Source: Zancudomyces culisetae | Taxonomy: Eukaryota > Kickxellomycota > Harpellomycetes > Harpellales > Legeriomycetaceae | NCBI GenBank assembly: GCA_001969505.1 | Contig: LSSK01000105.1 | Coordinates: forward strand, 1 to 38,232 | Direction: 5' to 3' | Length of the DNA stretch: 38,232 bases | Shown here: positions 1 through 10,854 of the stretch, one piece after another | Position numbering within the stretch: position 1 is the stretch's first letter | Layout: each line of letters begins with the position of its first letter | The notes under the pieces: model-generated | Databases searched by the model: none | Told to the model about the DNA's origin: nothing | The model's input: the letters and a program-made list of their open reading frames with translations, nothing else | Program-made: the position numbers and the translations under genes

Positions 1-2
1 TA

Positions 3-608
3 TATCAAAACGAAAGGGTAATTAATGACTCTGTCAAAAAACAACTGGTATTGAAGGAACAGGAATGCTCAACTCTTAAGTCTCAACTAGCATTGATCAC
101 ACCATTACAATCTTTACAGTCTTTGCAGTCTTCTGAGGGTTCTGCTATTAATCAGCGGCACATGAATATCGATACTCTGTATGAGAAAATGAGCGATCCG
201 AACAATGAACAAAGTGACGGGAACCACTTGCTAAAGGCTGCGTATCTAACTAGCATGCATTCCATTGAAAGCTACAAAGCTGCGCTTTTTGAGCTACGGA
301 ACCAACTATCCGATTCGGATAAGAAGACTCTGAGAATTGAAATGACCAACTCTGCACAAGAAAAGCTTCTGGCAAATATACAAACTAGGTTGGAGGCATT
401 TTTGGATGTAATTGAATCCAGTAGTGGTAGCAGCGGTGGTAATGGTAGAAATGGCAACTCTGATAGCGGCCCTCCGTTGAGTGAAGACAATTCATGTAGT
501 AATGGCACCAACACACTATTAAACAATATCATTGATGTGCTAAAAACCAACATCATTGGATTTGAAAAAGAAATTGACCAAATTAGGGAATATTACACAA
601 CTGGCTGA
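3..608 (+). CDS. Coiled-coil protein, 3' part only (start lies before the window)
   Basis: The frame is open from base 3 to the TGA at 606-608, giving about 201 residues. No stop or ATG occurs before the window edge, so the N-terminus is missing. The visible part is rich in Gln, Glu, Lys, Ser and Leu, with heptad-like stretches (ELRNQLSDSDKKTL, LLNNIIDVLKTNIIGFEKEI) that suggest coiled coil. A Ser/Gly/Asn-rich low-complexity linker lies near residues 125-150 of the visible part. No domain was recognised and no function is proposed. The 3' end faces the Dim1 gene, with 132 bases between the two stop codons. Confidence 0.6.
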   Translation, partial: YQNERVINDSVKKQLVLKEQECSTLKSQLALITPLQSLQSLQSSEGSAINQRHMNIDTLYEKMSDPNNEQSDGNHLLKAAYLTSMHSIESYKAALFELRNQLSDSDKKTLRIEMTNSAQEKLLANIQTRLEAFLDVIESSSGSSGGNGRNGNSDSGPPLSEDNSCSNGTNTLLNNIIDVLKTNIIGFEKEIDQIREYYTTG

Positions 609-740
609 ATTTGACGTTTATTAGCAATGTATATTCATATATCCCTTTTTTTTTCCTCTCTATTAGTGTATTATATATTATAACTTTTTTTATATAATTT
701 TATAAACAGCAGACTATAAAATATATACAATATTAAATGT

Positions 741-1820
741 CTATGAGAAATGAATTCCGTGCTTATGGAATTCGTTCAAAAGTTTTAGAAAATCGTCAAT
801 ATCTAGCTTATTCGCTCTGGCCTGTTCATAATTCAGATTTTTTAAAACTGTTTCAACGATTTCCTTGATGCCACTAACGTCCATCACCACGTCCTGATCC
901 ATACTGTTGTCGTTGTCGTTGCCGCTGCCGCCAGTGTTGTTTGTTAGAGACTTATAAGTTAAATAGTTTTTGTACATGATATCCAAAACCTTTTTATTCA
1001 AAAAGTTGTTTCGGATAAACTTGTTTTTGCGGTTAAAGCAAATTCTCAACAAACCGTCCCACTCTTCGAATTTGATTTGTGGCCGTGGATGGATGGGAAC
1101 CAGTTTTACAACACTGCTTTCTACCTTTGGTGGAGGCTTAAAGTTGTTTTTAGATATCTTTAGAACATGGGTAACTTTTGCATATAACTGAACTGTTGCT
1201 GATAGCCGACAGTAGAGTTGGTCGTTTGGTGGTCTGGCGACCAATCTAAGTGCAAATTCCCGCTGAAACATTAACACTGCACATCTAAACCCTCCATTTT
1301 CGTTGCTATTGTTAAACAGCAGCTTGAATACTAGTGGTGACGAAATTTGATATGGTGTATTTGAAATACAGCAATCAAAGTATGGTAGCTTTGCTAGTTT
1401 GATTACATCGCCATTGATTATTTCCAGCTTCTTGGTATCCACGACCTCATTGTCGTCGTTCTGTAACACACGCTTTGTCAGCTCTGCCGCCAATCTAACG
1501 TCGGCTTCTACAGCCACAACTCTTTTAGCCTGCTTTAGGATTTTTACCGTCAAGTTACCTGTTCCTGGTCCAACTTCCAGGACTATATCGCTGGGCTTTA
1601 TCTCGGCCTTGTCCACAATTGTTTGTGCCACCAGTGGGTTTTTCAGAATGTGCTGCCCCAAGTTTTTGTTAAACAATGGTCCAAAATGTCTCTGGTCCTC
1701 GCTGTTACCGCTTCCGCCATTGCTCCTATCGTATGGTTTTTTTTTGTTGCTCGTGGTTGTTGTGGATAGTTTTGTCGGTGCATTTACTGCCAAAACTTGT
1801 TTGGTTGTTACCTTGGGCAT
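741..1820 (-). CDS. DIM1: Dim1/KsgA-type 18S rRNA adenine dimethyltransferase
   Basis: Predicted 359-residue SAM-dependent enzyme. The family makes the two adjacent N6,N6-dimethyladenosines near the 3' end of small-subunit rRNA and acts in nucleolar pre-rRNA processing. Visible are the family start [10 protein letters not shown] (residues about 50-59), SAM motif [11 protein letters not shown] (82-91), acidic motif II VVAVEAD, and catalytic motif [10 protein letters not shown] (154-161), followed by the conserved C-terminal part with [12 protein letters not shown]. The ATG at 1820 is chosen because the upstream in-frame extension (to about 1895) contains no ATG. An Asn/Asp/Gly-rich insertion (about residues 295-312) breaks the usual C-terminal helical region, making the protein longer than yeast Dim1. 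No intron is needed. It is transcribed divergently from Tim13. Confidence 0.95.
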   Translation of the reverse strand: MPKVTTKQVLAVNAPTKLSTTTTSNKKKPYDRSNGGSGNSEDQRHFGPLFNKNLGQHILKNPLVAQTIVDKAEIKPSDIVLEVGPGTGNLTVKILKQAKRVVAVEADVRLAAELTKRVLQNDDNEVVDTKKLEIINGDVIKLAKLPYFDCCISNTPYQISSPLVFKLLFNNSNENGGFRCAVLMFQREFALRLVARPPNDQLYCRLSATVQLYAKVTHVLKISKNNFKPPPKVESSVVKLVPIHPRPQIKFEEWDGLLRICFNRKNKFIRNNFLNKKVLDIMYKNYLTYKSLTNNTGGSGNDNDNSMDQDVVMDVSGIKEIVETVLKNLNYEQARANKLDIDDFLKLLNEFHKHGIHFS

Positions 1821-1906
1821 GGTGCTAGATACTTGTATTTTTATTTTCTTTACAATTGTTCTTGTCGTTATTCTTTTACTTTTCCTTGTTCTCACCTTTG
1901 CCTCTG

Positions 1907-1937
1907 CTTTTTCTTTTTCTTTTTCTTTTTCTTTTTT
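1907..1937. repeat. CTTTTT hexanucleotide microsatellite
   Basis: Five consecutive CTTTTT units, the last with an extra T, lie about 90 bases upstream of the chosen Dim1 ATG, probably in its promoter or 5' UTR. Confidence 0.85.
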
Positions 1938-2033
1938 ATATTATATATTTACTTTTTAGTTTTTTGTTGCCCTTTTTTTAGTTTGTGGTAATTGTTATTG
2001 ATCATTACCTCAATAGTTAGTTACTCCAGCACT

Positions 2034-2058
2034 AAAAAAAAAAAAAATTTTTTTTTTT
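2034..2058. repeat. A14/T11 self-complementary block
   Basis: Fourteen A residues are followed directly by eleven T residues, so the block is a near-perfect AT palindrome. It lies in the divergent Dim1/Tim13 promoter region. Confidence 0.9.
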
Positions 2059-2485
2059 CCTAGTAATTTTCAGTTACCAAAGTGCATCAAATATCAATAG
2101 TATTGATTCGAATTAGAATGTTTTCCAAAACCCAAAACCCAAAAACCTAGAAAAAAAAAAGAAAAAAAAAGAAAAAAGCTGGGAAAAGTTTTGGCGTATT
2201 TGAGGCAGAAAATGACCAAACCACTGTCAAGCTGTTTCATTTTACTCTCCCACTTCTTCACCTCATTTTTCTCACCATTCTCGAAATTCCCAATTTTGAA
2301 TTGATAGCCAAATTTCCTTTGCAATCGTTATTTGATGAATAAAATAAAATATAAATCCTTTTACTTTCCAGAAATATAGAGATTTATCCTGTTTGATATA
2401 GCAAAACTCAAACTAATAAACCCATAGCCCAAATTATATAATCTATAAATTAGCTTGACATCGCTTTAATCGATATTCTGCGAAA

Positions 2486-2941
2486 ATGGAACACAATTCA
2501 ATCGAACAAGTAAAATCTCAAGTTAAAAAAGAAATCGCCTTGGCAAATGCTCAGGAACTCATAAACGTAACAGCTTCATGTTTTTTACATATCACTGCTA
2601 ATATAAATAACTCTTATCTTTAAATTGTACTCGTATATTCAAGATTAAACATCAATAATAAACCCAGATACATCTGTTTTACCTTTCTTTTTATCTCTGC
2701 TTTTATCCGATTCTTCCTATTTAATTTGTCATTAATCACTTCCCTTTAACCTTTCTATTACTTTTGATAGAAAATCAACAACAACTGCTTCAAAATGTGC
2801 ATTCAAACACCTGAATCTAGCCTCACTTCAAAAAACCAAGATTGCTTAAATAAATGCGCCGATAAATACCTGGCTGCTTGGGATCTTGTTTCTCAAGCCT
2901 ATGTTTCCAGAGTTCAAAATGAATCTTCCAACTTCCATTAG
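2486..2941 (+). CDS. TIM13: Tim13, small Tim chaperone of the mitochondrial intermembrane space
   Basis: Two exons (2486-2566 and 2771-2941) flank a 204-nt GT-AG intron and encode 83 residues. The product carries the twin CX3C motif, CFKMC (33-37) and CLNKC (52-56), with 14 residues between, as in metazoan TIMM13. Family-specific stretches IALANAQELIN and KYLAAWDLVSQAYVSRVQ flank it. Family members form hexamers with Tim8 that escort hydrophobic precursors to the TIM22 and SAM machineries. The exon junction is in phase 0 and joins ELIN to KINNN. The product is shorter than yeast Tim13 because it lacks most of the N-terminal tail. The gene is convergent with Rac (190 bases between stops). Confidence 0.93.
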
Positions 2942-3131
2942 CGGATGAACTTGCTGTATGCTTCATTTTATTTTCTTTATCCACAAAACTGAGAATTGAG
3001 TCAAACCAATCCCTCAATAAATGGTAGTATATATTATTTAAAGTAAAATAAAATAAAGTAGAATGCACAAAGAAAAAATTTATCATGTTACTAAAAAGAA
3101 AAAGAAAGAACAAGAAAACATATTTATAGTT

Positions 3132-4037
<906 letters not shown>

Positions 4038-6017
4038 ATCTAATTTCCGATTATCCTCGTTCTTTTTATTCTTAGTCTAAAATAGTTTTTTAATAGTAGA
4101 TGGTTTTTAATGTAGTCGTTCCAATTGTGACTCCAAATTTTCATTCCTTAATTAATTCTTAGAACAGTCACCTAGACACTAATTATAAATAAATGTCTCT
4201 GGAATTTCCTCTTACCTAAAATCTCAATTCGTTTATAGTTAATCTGGCCTATATCTTTATTGTATTGAAGTGTGCCATATAAATGTGTAATAAAAAAACC
4301 TTTAAAATAATATCGACCCAAGAATTAAACAAAATTTCAGGCTTGAAAATTGAATTGTGCACAGGTTTACTTTTTTTCTATTTTCTATTTTCTAATTTCT
4401 AACTTCTACCTTCTATTTTCGATTATTTAATTTTTACATTTAATATTTAATATTTAATATTTAATGCCTAATATTTATTCACTAATTGTTTTTTGGTGAG
4501 CTTTTTAGAATTGTCATTAAAAAAATTAACGGCATGAAAAATAACAACCAAATTGAAATGCAAAATTTTAAAACAATACGCTCATTTATAGCAAAAAAAA
4601 ATTTTTTATCGGCTCTCAAGGCCCAAAGGAATACTATGTAGATAAATCTCTTGCATCTTTTGTTTACATCTTACAAATAAAGTTTCCGTTTGCAAGAGGA
4701 TAAAACTAAAACTGAAACTTAAATAATAATATAAAAACAAAAATTAAGTATAAACGCATAATACAAACCAAAAATGAAAGTTTAAACAAAACCCAATGCA
4801 GCTGCCGTTTCCAAATTCAGAGAAATAACTCATCTCTAGTCAAAACCGACACCCTCCTAAGGAATTAGTAGTTGAGCTTTAAACAGATTTTGCTTTAGGT
4901 AATGCATAATGCTACTTTAACTCAGCTTTTTATTTGATTGGGCATTATACCAAACTTTTTTATTTCTTCGCAGCTTCATTCGTCACTACCAAACAAAATT
5001 ACAACCAGGCTCCACCAATTGTTTAACGGTATTTTTTATTATGGCTCCCGCCATATTTCTGGGTCAGAAAACCATGAGCCCGAAAAGCACATACTCTTCC
5101 ATAACCCTAATTTTTTGTGACAAGCATTTGAGATACGTATGTCAAAAAGCAATGGTTCAACGTTCTGATGCTTATTAAATGTTCGAGAGCTTGTCCACGA
5201 CAAATATATATCCAACGATATGGATTCTTCTTTTTAACAGAGAACTAGAGGTAGAGGGGAAGGGGAAGGGAAGATCAACACAGACCACCTATCAATGTTT
5301 GTAGCTATATTTGTTGTTCGCTTATGTGTTACATAAAATGTTTTGGTGGAGTGTATTTATTGTTGCTGGTGTGTAACTAATATACACGTAAAAGAAGATA
5401 TTGTAGCCAGGCTCCCTTTATATTCATACAATGGGTTGACGCATGGCACCCGCATTACATATACTAACCTATAAATAGTATTATGAGAAGGGATCATATA
5501 CGTAATTGTCTCGCTTTTTATCCCCCCCCCCTCTCAGTCTTTTTTTTTATAGCCAGATTACCCTGTTAATATAACCAAAACGCTATTTTTTTTAATGTAA
5601 ATACAGTGCAGCAACACGTAAAGTTAGTTGGTATGATACTGAGGATATGATTACAAATAATTCAGATAGAACTCGATTTGCTGGTAACCCCTCTAAAAAT
5701 ACATTCATGTATAGACTAAAACAGCAACTTCATTCTTTAGTTTTGTGTTGGCCGGCTAGTGGTAGTATATCATCTATAAGATCAACTGCAAAAAAAATTT
5801 TTTTTCTGTTCATAAGGATTTTTGGTTATTAATTGTTGGAGAATGGTGTCAACCCAATGAGAAGCGAATTAACGAACGCCAATTTGAAGTTGATTAAGCA
5901 TGTAACGTACATTTCTTGTGCTCATATCCTTAAAAAAATAAAATAACCAGCAACCAAAGAGCCAGGAATTTGATTAGGCTTATTTACAACTATCCCAAAA
6001 GGTGTCAGAAAAGAAAA
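4038..6017. other. Long AT-rich divergent intergenic region, Rac to Kae1
   Basis: About 2 kb without a convincing gene. It holds TTTTCTA-like and TTTAATA repeats near 4371-4466, a purine-rich stretch near 5250-5273 and a C10 tract at 5522-5531. Short ATG frames at 5041-5178 (45 residues) and 5647-5829 (61 residues) have no recognisable similarity and no clear gene structure. It probably contains both promoters. Confidence 0.4.
4371..4466. repeat. AT-rich simple repeats (TTTTCTA-like, then TTTAATA)
   Basis: Degenerate repeats of TTTTCTA/TTTCTAA run from about 4371 to 4420. After a short gap, four near-perfect TTTAATA units run from about 4439 to 4465. The region is non-coding and intergenic. 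Confidence 0.7.
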
Positions 6018-7370
6018 ATGAAAAAGATAATCACAATAGGTTTCGAAGGATCTGCAAACAAGCTTGGTGTGGGGATAGTGGAGCACCGATATGCAGAAAA
6101 CCAAGATTTCGATATTACTAAGGAAAACGAAGTTAGCCCAAATGAAGTGATTGTCCTTTCCAACGTTAGAGACACTTATAATCCACCGGCTGGTCAGGGG
6201 TTTTTACCAAAAGACACAGCTGCTCACCATCGAAATTGGATAGTAAAATTGACAACGATGGCGATTGAGGAAGCTAAACTAACCGCCGCTGATATTAACG
6301 CTGTCTGTTACACCAAAGGTTTGTAGATTTGATATCTGTGATTCTAAAAATACTGTATCTTCTATCAAAAACTCAATGGGGTGGAAGGAGTGAAAAGGAT
6401 AAGCAATGTTATTCATAGTAGCCACATATCAATAGGACCAGGAATGGCAGCTCCATTAGTCAGTGTGGCTGTGGTAGCCCGAACTCTCGCGCAACTTTGG
6501 AAAGTTCCTTTGGTAGCGGTTAATCACTGTATAGGACGTAAGTGTATTTATCGATATCTATTTTTATTTTTTCTGTTGTTCTTGGCAAAACTTTTGGTGT
6601 TCACAATGAAATAATATATATAGATATAGAGATGGGTAGAGCAATAACAGGGGCAAATAATCCTGTTGTTTTATATGTAAGTGGTGGAAATACTCAGGTG
6701 ATTGCTTATTCAGAGAAGAAGTAAGTTTTGTGAACATAGCTATGGCATAAGATTGTTAGCATTAATGAACCACACGCGTCATTTCGTTTAAAATTAATAT
6801 ATTCACAGGTATAGGATTTTTGGTGAGACGTTGGATATAGCGATAGGAAATTGTCTGGACAGGTTTGCAAGAATAATTATGCTTAGTAACGACCCAAGCC
6901 CAGGCTACAATATCGAGCAATGTGCAAAGCTGGGTTCCAAGCTGGCGGAACTTCCTTATACAGTCAAGGGAATGGATGTATCATTTTCGGGTATTCTAAC
7001 AACAGTGGAAAAGTTATTTAAAGAAGGAAAGTATAGCGCAGAAGATCTATGTTTTTCTTTACAGGAAACATTGTTTGCAATGTTAGTTGAGATAACAGAG
7101 CGAGCAATGGCACATGTTGGTAGCAACGAAGTATTGGTTGTTGGTGGAGTTGGATGTAATTTACGACTACATGAGATGATGGGAACTATGGCAAGCGAGC
7201 GAGGTGGTAAGCTGTTTGCCACAGACGAGCGATTTTGCATAGATAACGGGATAATGATTGCTCATGCCGGCGCCTTGGCATATGCTAACGGCTCTGTGAC
7301 AGAGATCAAAGATAGTTGGATTACCCAAAGGTACCGAACTGACCATGTCCGCATTACCTGGAGACGTTAG
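6018..7370 (+). CDS. KAE1: Kae1/OSGEP, tRNA t6A threonylcarbamoyltransferase of the KEOPS complex
   Basis: Four exons (6018-6318, 6436-6537, 6624-6720, 6809-7370), with introns of 117, 86 and 88 nt, encode 353 residues. The enzyme transfers threonylcarbamoyl to A37 of ANN-decoding tRNAs within KEOPS/EKC. The ASKHA fold is evident from [14 protein letters not shown] (8-21), the metal-binding HCIGH (H131 and H135), LYVSGGNTQ with Tyr152, [11 protein letters not shown], and the late [18 protein letters not shown] with Asp312. All four expected metal ligands are present. The ATG at 6018 is preferred over an in-frame upstream ATG at 5970 because conserved Kae1 sequence begins only a few residues after it. 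The splice junctions rebuild the family sequence exactly in phase. No mitochondrial presequence is seen, so this is the cytosolic/nuclear paralogue rather than Qri7. Confidence 0.95.
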
Positions 7371-8252
7371 CTGTATTTTTTTTGGCGCTGTACGCTAATA
7401 TATCACCTGTGTAATTCTTCCATCTTGTAATAAAATGCACCTATTACCTTGTGAATGATTGTAATTATCAAAAATTATAATCAGCCTTAATTCAGTAAGC
7501 AATTAATACCGATGCTATTGATAAAATAACTAAGTACGGATTATATCTCTTTTTTTAATTTTTTACTCTGATGGGTTCAGCATCATACTTTTATCTTTTC
7601 TTCTCCGATTATAAGGAGTTATAGTAATATTAATACAGCGAAAATCGACTTCAGATCGGTATAATCAGTGATCGAAGCCGATTGATTATGACACAAACGA
7701 TCACTCAATAACACACCTGTAAACTAGTTGAGCGGGCTCATTATTAACAAGAGCATTTCTATAGATGCACTTTTGAAATGTATCCTAAAAATACATTTAA
7801 TTAAATGGCAACGAGCTCAATGTACTAAATATAATTGTTATAACCAACCAAACCTCCAAGTCATGCTCAGTTGTGAGGGGGGTGAGAAAAAGATAAAAAA
7901 TTAGAAAAATTGACAAGTGAATGTTAGTATATACACCCTGTTTAAACCATTTTTGTATTTGTACTGGTGTGGTTTGTTCTATCAACTATCATAATAAATA
8001 TTTTTAGTTTTTCCATGACAGACATGACCTAATGGCTATATTTTATAGTATTAATACTTTTTTTAGACTTGTACCATTACATCGTCACTCGCAATTTTTT
8101 TTCTACCTTTACCTATAATAAATTATTTTTTCACCAGCTTACTTTGAAATTTGAAATATATAAAAATTATTTTTTACAATATAAAAAAAAGCCTAAAAGC
8201 CGAACCAATTTAGATTAGCAGTGTAAAATATAGCGAAAAAAGACATTAAAAC
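7371..8252. other. Intergenic region Kae1 to Bud31, with an imperfect inverted repeat
   Basis: No gene was recognised in 880 AT-rich bases. An imperfect inverted repeat pairs 7643-7656 with 7671-7683 around a 14-base spacer. It lacks tRNA A- and B-box spacing, so no RNA class is assigned. Confidence 0.35.
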
Positions 8253-8912
8253 ATGCCAAAGGTGAAAACTGTAAGAGCAAGAAGCCCCCCTGAAGGTTGG
8301 GAACAAATAGAACCCACATTGCGTGAATTCGATAAGAAAATGAGAGAAGGTAAATTCTAGTTTGTTTTTTATATAGAAATAGTATGGCGTTGTGTTAGAT
8401 GGTGATTAGCCAGAGAACTAATATAGCTTGAATTACACACAATATAGCCGAAAATCAGCCACATGAGGGCAAACGGAGGGTTGAATCAGTGTGGCCAATC
8501 ATGAGAATTCATCACCAAAGATCCAGGTACATTTACGACTTGTATTATAAGCGCGAGGCAATAACAAAGGCTCTCTTTGATTATTGTGTGAAGAAGAAGT
8601 TTGCAGATGCAGGACTGATTGCAAAATGGAAAAAGGTATGCTAATTTTGGCTTTTGCAGATCCTGATGGTTTTATTATCATTTAAATAGTCTATTTATCT
8701 TCTAGCGACTCATAATCTAGCCTTTAATAACATATGTTAATGTATTCAAATAGCCCGGTTTTGAAAAGCTGTGTTGCTTACGATGTATTCAGCCGCGAGA
8801 TACAAACTTTGGCACAACCTGCATATGCAGAGTACCAAAGAATAAATTAGAAGAGGGAAGAGTTGTAGAATGTGTACACTGTGGATGCCGAGGATGTGCC
8901 AGTACTGACTAG
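8253..8912 (+). CDS. BUD31: Bud31/G10 spliceosomal protein
   Basis: Three exons (8253-8349, 8448-8635, 8754-8912), with introns of 98 and 118 nt, encode 147 residues. The product opens [17 protein letters not shown] and contains [25 protein letters not shown] in its middle section (written here in part only). It ends in the cysteine-rich zinc module: CC at 102-103, C106, C118, C120, C135, C138, C140 and C143. Bud31 is a component of the Bact spliceosome/NineTeen-related complex and is needed for efficient pre-mRNA splicing. Its presence fits an intron-rich genome. Length and cysteine layout match the family (human 144). Both junctions preserve frame and conserved sequence. Confidence 0.96.
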
Positions 8913-10317
8913 TATTGTATTAAAACTATCTTGAATACATTTGTTTCTTTTATCTCCTTTTTGATTTTTTTTTCACACAAACTTTTTTTGTGAATGGTGA
9001 CGGCACGCATATGGATCTAACTTTTATTGTGTGACCTCCATATAAGATACAAGGGTCTTGCAACGAATGCACTTCACACTTCATAGAGCCGATTAGACTT
9101 AGAATATAGCTGTGAAACTATCCCGTTCTCTTTTTTCACCTTTATTTCGCCTCTTTTTTATTCTTTTTTCATTACTTTCCGTGTATAATAAAATCGAGTT
9201 GTTTCCATGAACCATTCTACTTTTTTGGGGTGAGATGTTTAGTACAACGCATAGATGACTCAGCGTTTATTTGACAACGACCGAACCCATAACAAACTTA
9301 GAGCTGGATTCATCATTTCAAAGCTGAAGTAGCTATGTTGGTATATTACCAAGCTTTTTCTTTCAGATAATCGGCGACATTTACATTCATCTTTATCATG
9401 TGGCTTGTCTGGAGGAGGAAAAAGTGTTTTTTTATTAGTGCATAGCCTCAATAGTACCCTTAAACAATTTTGAATGACATATCTAGACAATTGATATACA
9501 ACCAAATAATGATTTACACATTTATAAATCTACGAAAACAATGGGTGGATAGTGAATATTCAGCCTGTAGCTAAAGAATAAACTGAGCGTAGTTAAACGA
9601 AAGCAAAAACAAAAACAATGATATTTCTTGAGGATTTCCGCTTTTTCATTTCTTTTTTTGCAAATAATTATTTGGTTGTAATGAAATCCCTAAAAAACAT
9701 AACAAAAGTTCAATGCCCACAAATACATATACGAATCTATCTCATTTGGACATATTTACTGCCATTAATTTCGTTTATTCAATTCTTTTTCAATCTGTAA
9801 ACAATTAACACCTAAAGGCTTATGCAGAACTCAAACATAAAATACCATTCACTAGTTAGTTGAACCTATTTGTGTATAGCATGACAACTTTAACAATAAG
9901 TCTTCATACAAATAGTTACAAAAAAACAATATCTGAAATATTGAGCTCTTTGATAACAATAAATAACATATGAATAAGGCTTGCAAAAAAGCCACATTTA
10001 TTGTGGTCAATGGTGGTGTTTCGGAGTTGTTACTGTTATTATTTAAGCTTAGTGGAATATACTCTTTTCAAAAAGTCTGCGGAAACTTGTAAAGTAAAAA
10101 ACTATTAAATTTTTCGTATACGAAATGGTATAAATGCTTTGAAAATACCAACTTCTTTGTGATGGAAACGTTTTAAATTACAAAACTAGCAATAATAATC
10201 CTCGCAGAAACCACACTCCTCTACTAGCCATCAGGTGGTTCAGAGCTTATCCCAAAAAATCAATACCCAACTTTCCCTTTTGACTCTTTTACTAACGATT
10301 AACCCCAATATAAAAAA
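8913..10317. other. Intergenic region Bud31 to six-cysteine gene 1
   Basis: About 1.4 kb of AT-rich sequence without a supported gene. A minus-strand frame at 9260-9505 contains a short Cys-Lys-Cys segment flanked by a possible acceptor, but no model could be built and no family was recognised. Confidence 0.35.
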
Positions 10318-10854
10318 ATGATAATGTATAGACTAATAGCAGCATGTGCGCTCCTTGTTTCCGCAGTTTTTTCCCAAGGATGTAGCTCACCTGATTATTG
10401 TGTCAGTGATACATCAATGGCGGTCTGCCAAAACGGGGCATTTGCGACAATCCAATGTCCACAAGGACTATATTGTAGTTCACGCCGTAGAAGAGTTGCT
10501 TGTGAGGCAAGATCAGATAACAACCATGTGTCAAACGGTGCACAAACAACAAACCAACCCCAGCTATCACCAGGTTGCAGTAGATACGACTACTGTAATA
10601 GCATCAGCTCTGTATTTACATGTAGAAATGGCGTGTCGACCATAACAAACTGTGCCGCCGGACAGTACTGTGTCTACTACGGCAACAATCTTCCCTCATG
10701 TAGTAACACAAATTTAAATGGCACTCTAACAAATGTAACAACAAATCAGGTCGTAGTAACTGTTGCCAATAGGTCTATCCAAACCTATCCTGATTTATTT
10801 AGGGTGTATGTACTACTCTTCTTCACAACATTCCTCGCGGTCCAGTTATGGTAA
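10318..10854 (+). CDS. Secreted, probably GPI-anchored protein with two six-cysteine modules (chitin-binding-like)
   Basis: Intronless, 178 residues. An N-terminal signal peptide (hydrophobic residues about 5-19, likely cleaved before Gly21-Cys22) is followed by two tandem modules with cysteines at 22, 28, 37, 47, 53, 62 and at 87, 93, 102, 112, 118, 128. The spacing is C-x5-C-x8-C-x9-C-x5-C-x8/9-C, with shared residues DYC, NG and C..G.YC. A Thr/Asn-rich region with N-glycosylation sequons (NGT, NVT, NRS) precedes a C-terminal hydrophobic segment (about 160-178) ending the protein, as in GPI precursors. The pattern resembles fungal CBM19-type chitin-binding modules, but this is inference. 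A cell-surface or wall role is likely. A single-module relative lies at 30904-31305. Confidence 0.75.
   Translation: MIMYRLIAACALLVSAVFSQGCSSPDYCVSDTSMAVCQNGAFATIQCPQGLYCSSRRRRVACEARSDNNHVSNGAQTTNQPQLSPGCSRYDYCNSISSVFTCRNGVSTITNCAAGQYCVYYGNNLPSCSNTNLNGTLTNVTTNQVVVTVANRSIQTYPDLFRVYVLLFFTTFLAVQLW

Larger units (their letters stand above)
1821..2485. promoter_or_regulatory. Divergent intergenic region between Dim1 and Tim13
   Basis: About 665 bases separate the two divergently oriented starts. The region holds a five-unit CTTTTT tract at 1907-1937 (purine-rich on the Dim1 transcript strand) and a self-complementary A14/T11 block at 2034-2058. Poly(dA:dT) tracts of this kind commonly exclude nucleosomes in fungal promoters, so a shared promoter role is plausible. 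No protein-coding frame here is convincing. Confidence 0.45.

Noticed and set aside
1399-1959. Plus-strand hydrophobic frame over the Dim1 gene
   Set aside because: Antisense of the conserved Dim1 coding region and its CTTTTT upstream tract.
5041-5178. 45-residue ATG frame starting MAPAIFLGQK
   Set aside because: Considered as a small mitochondrial membrane subunit, but it lacks a membrane segment and recognisable motifs; there is not enough support.
9260-9505. Minus-strand frame with DECKCRR as a possible metal-binding protein
   Set aside because: Only two adjacent cysteines, no ATG near the segment and no workable splice model.
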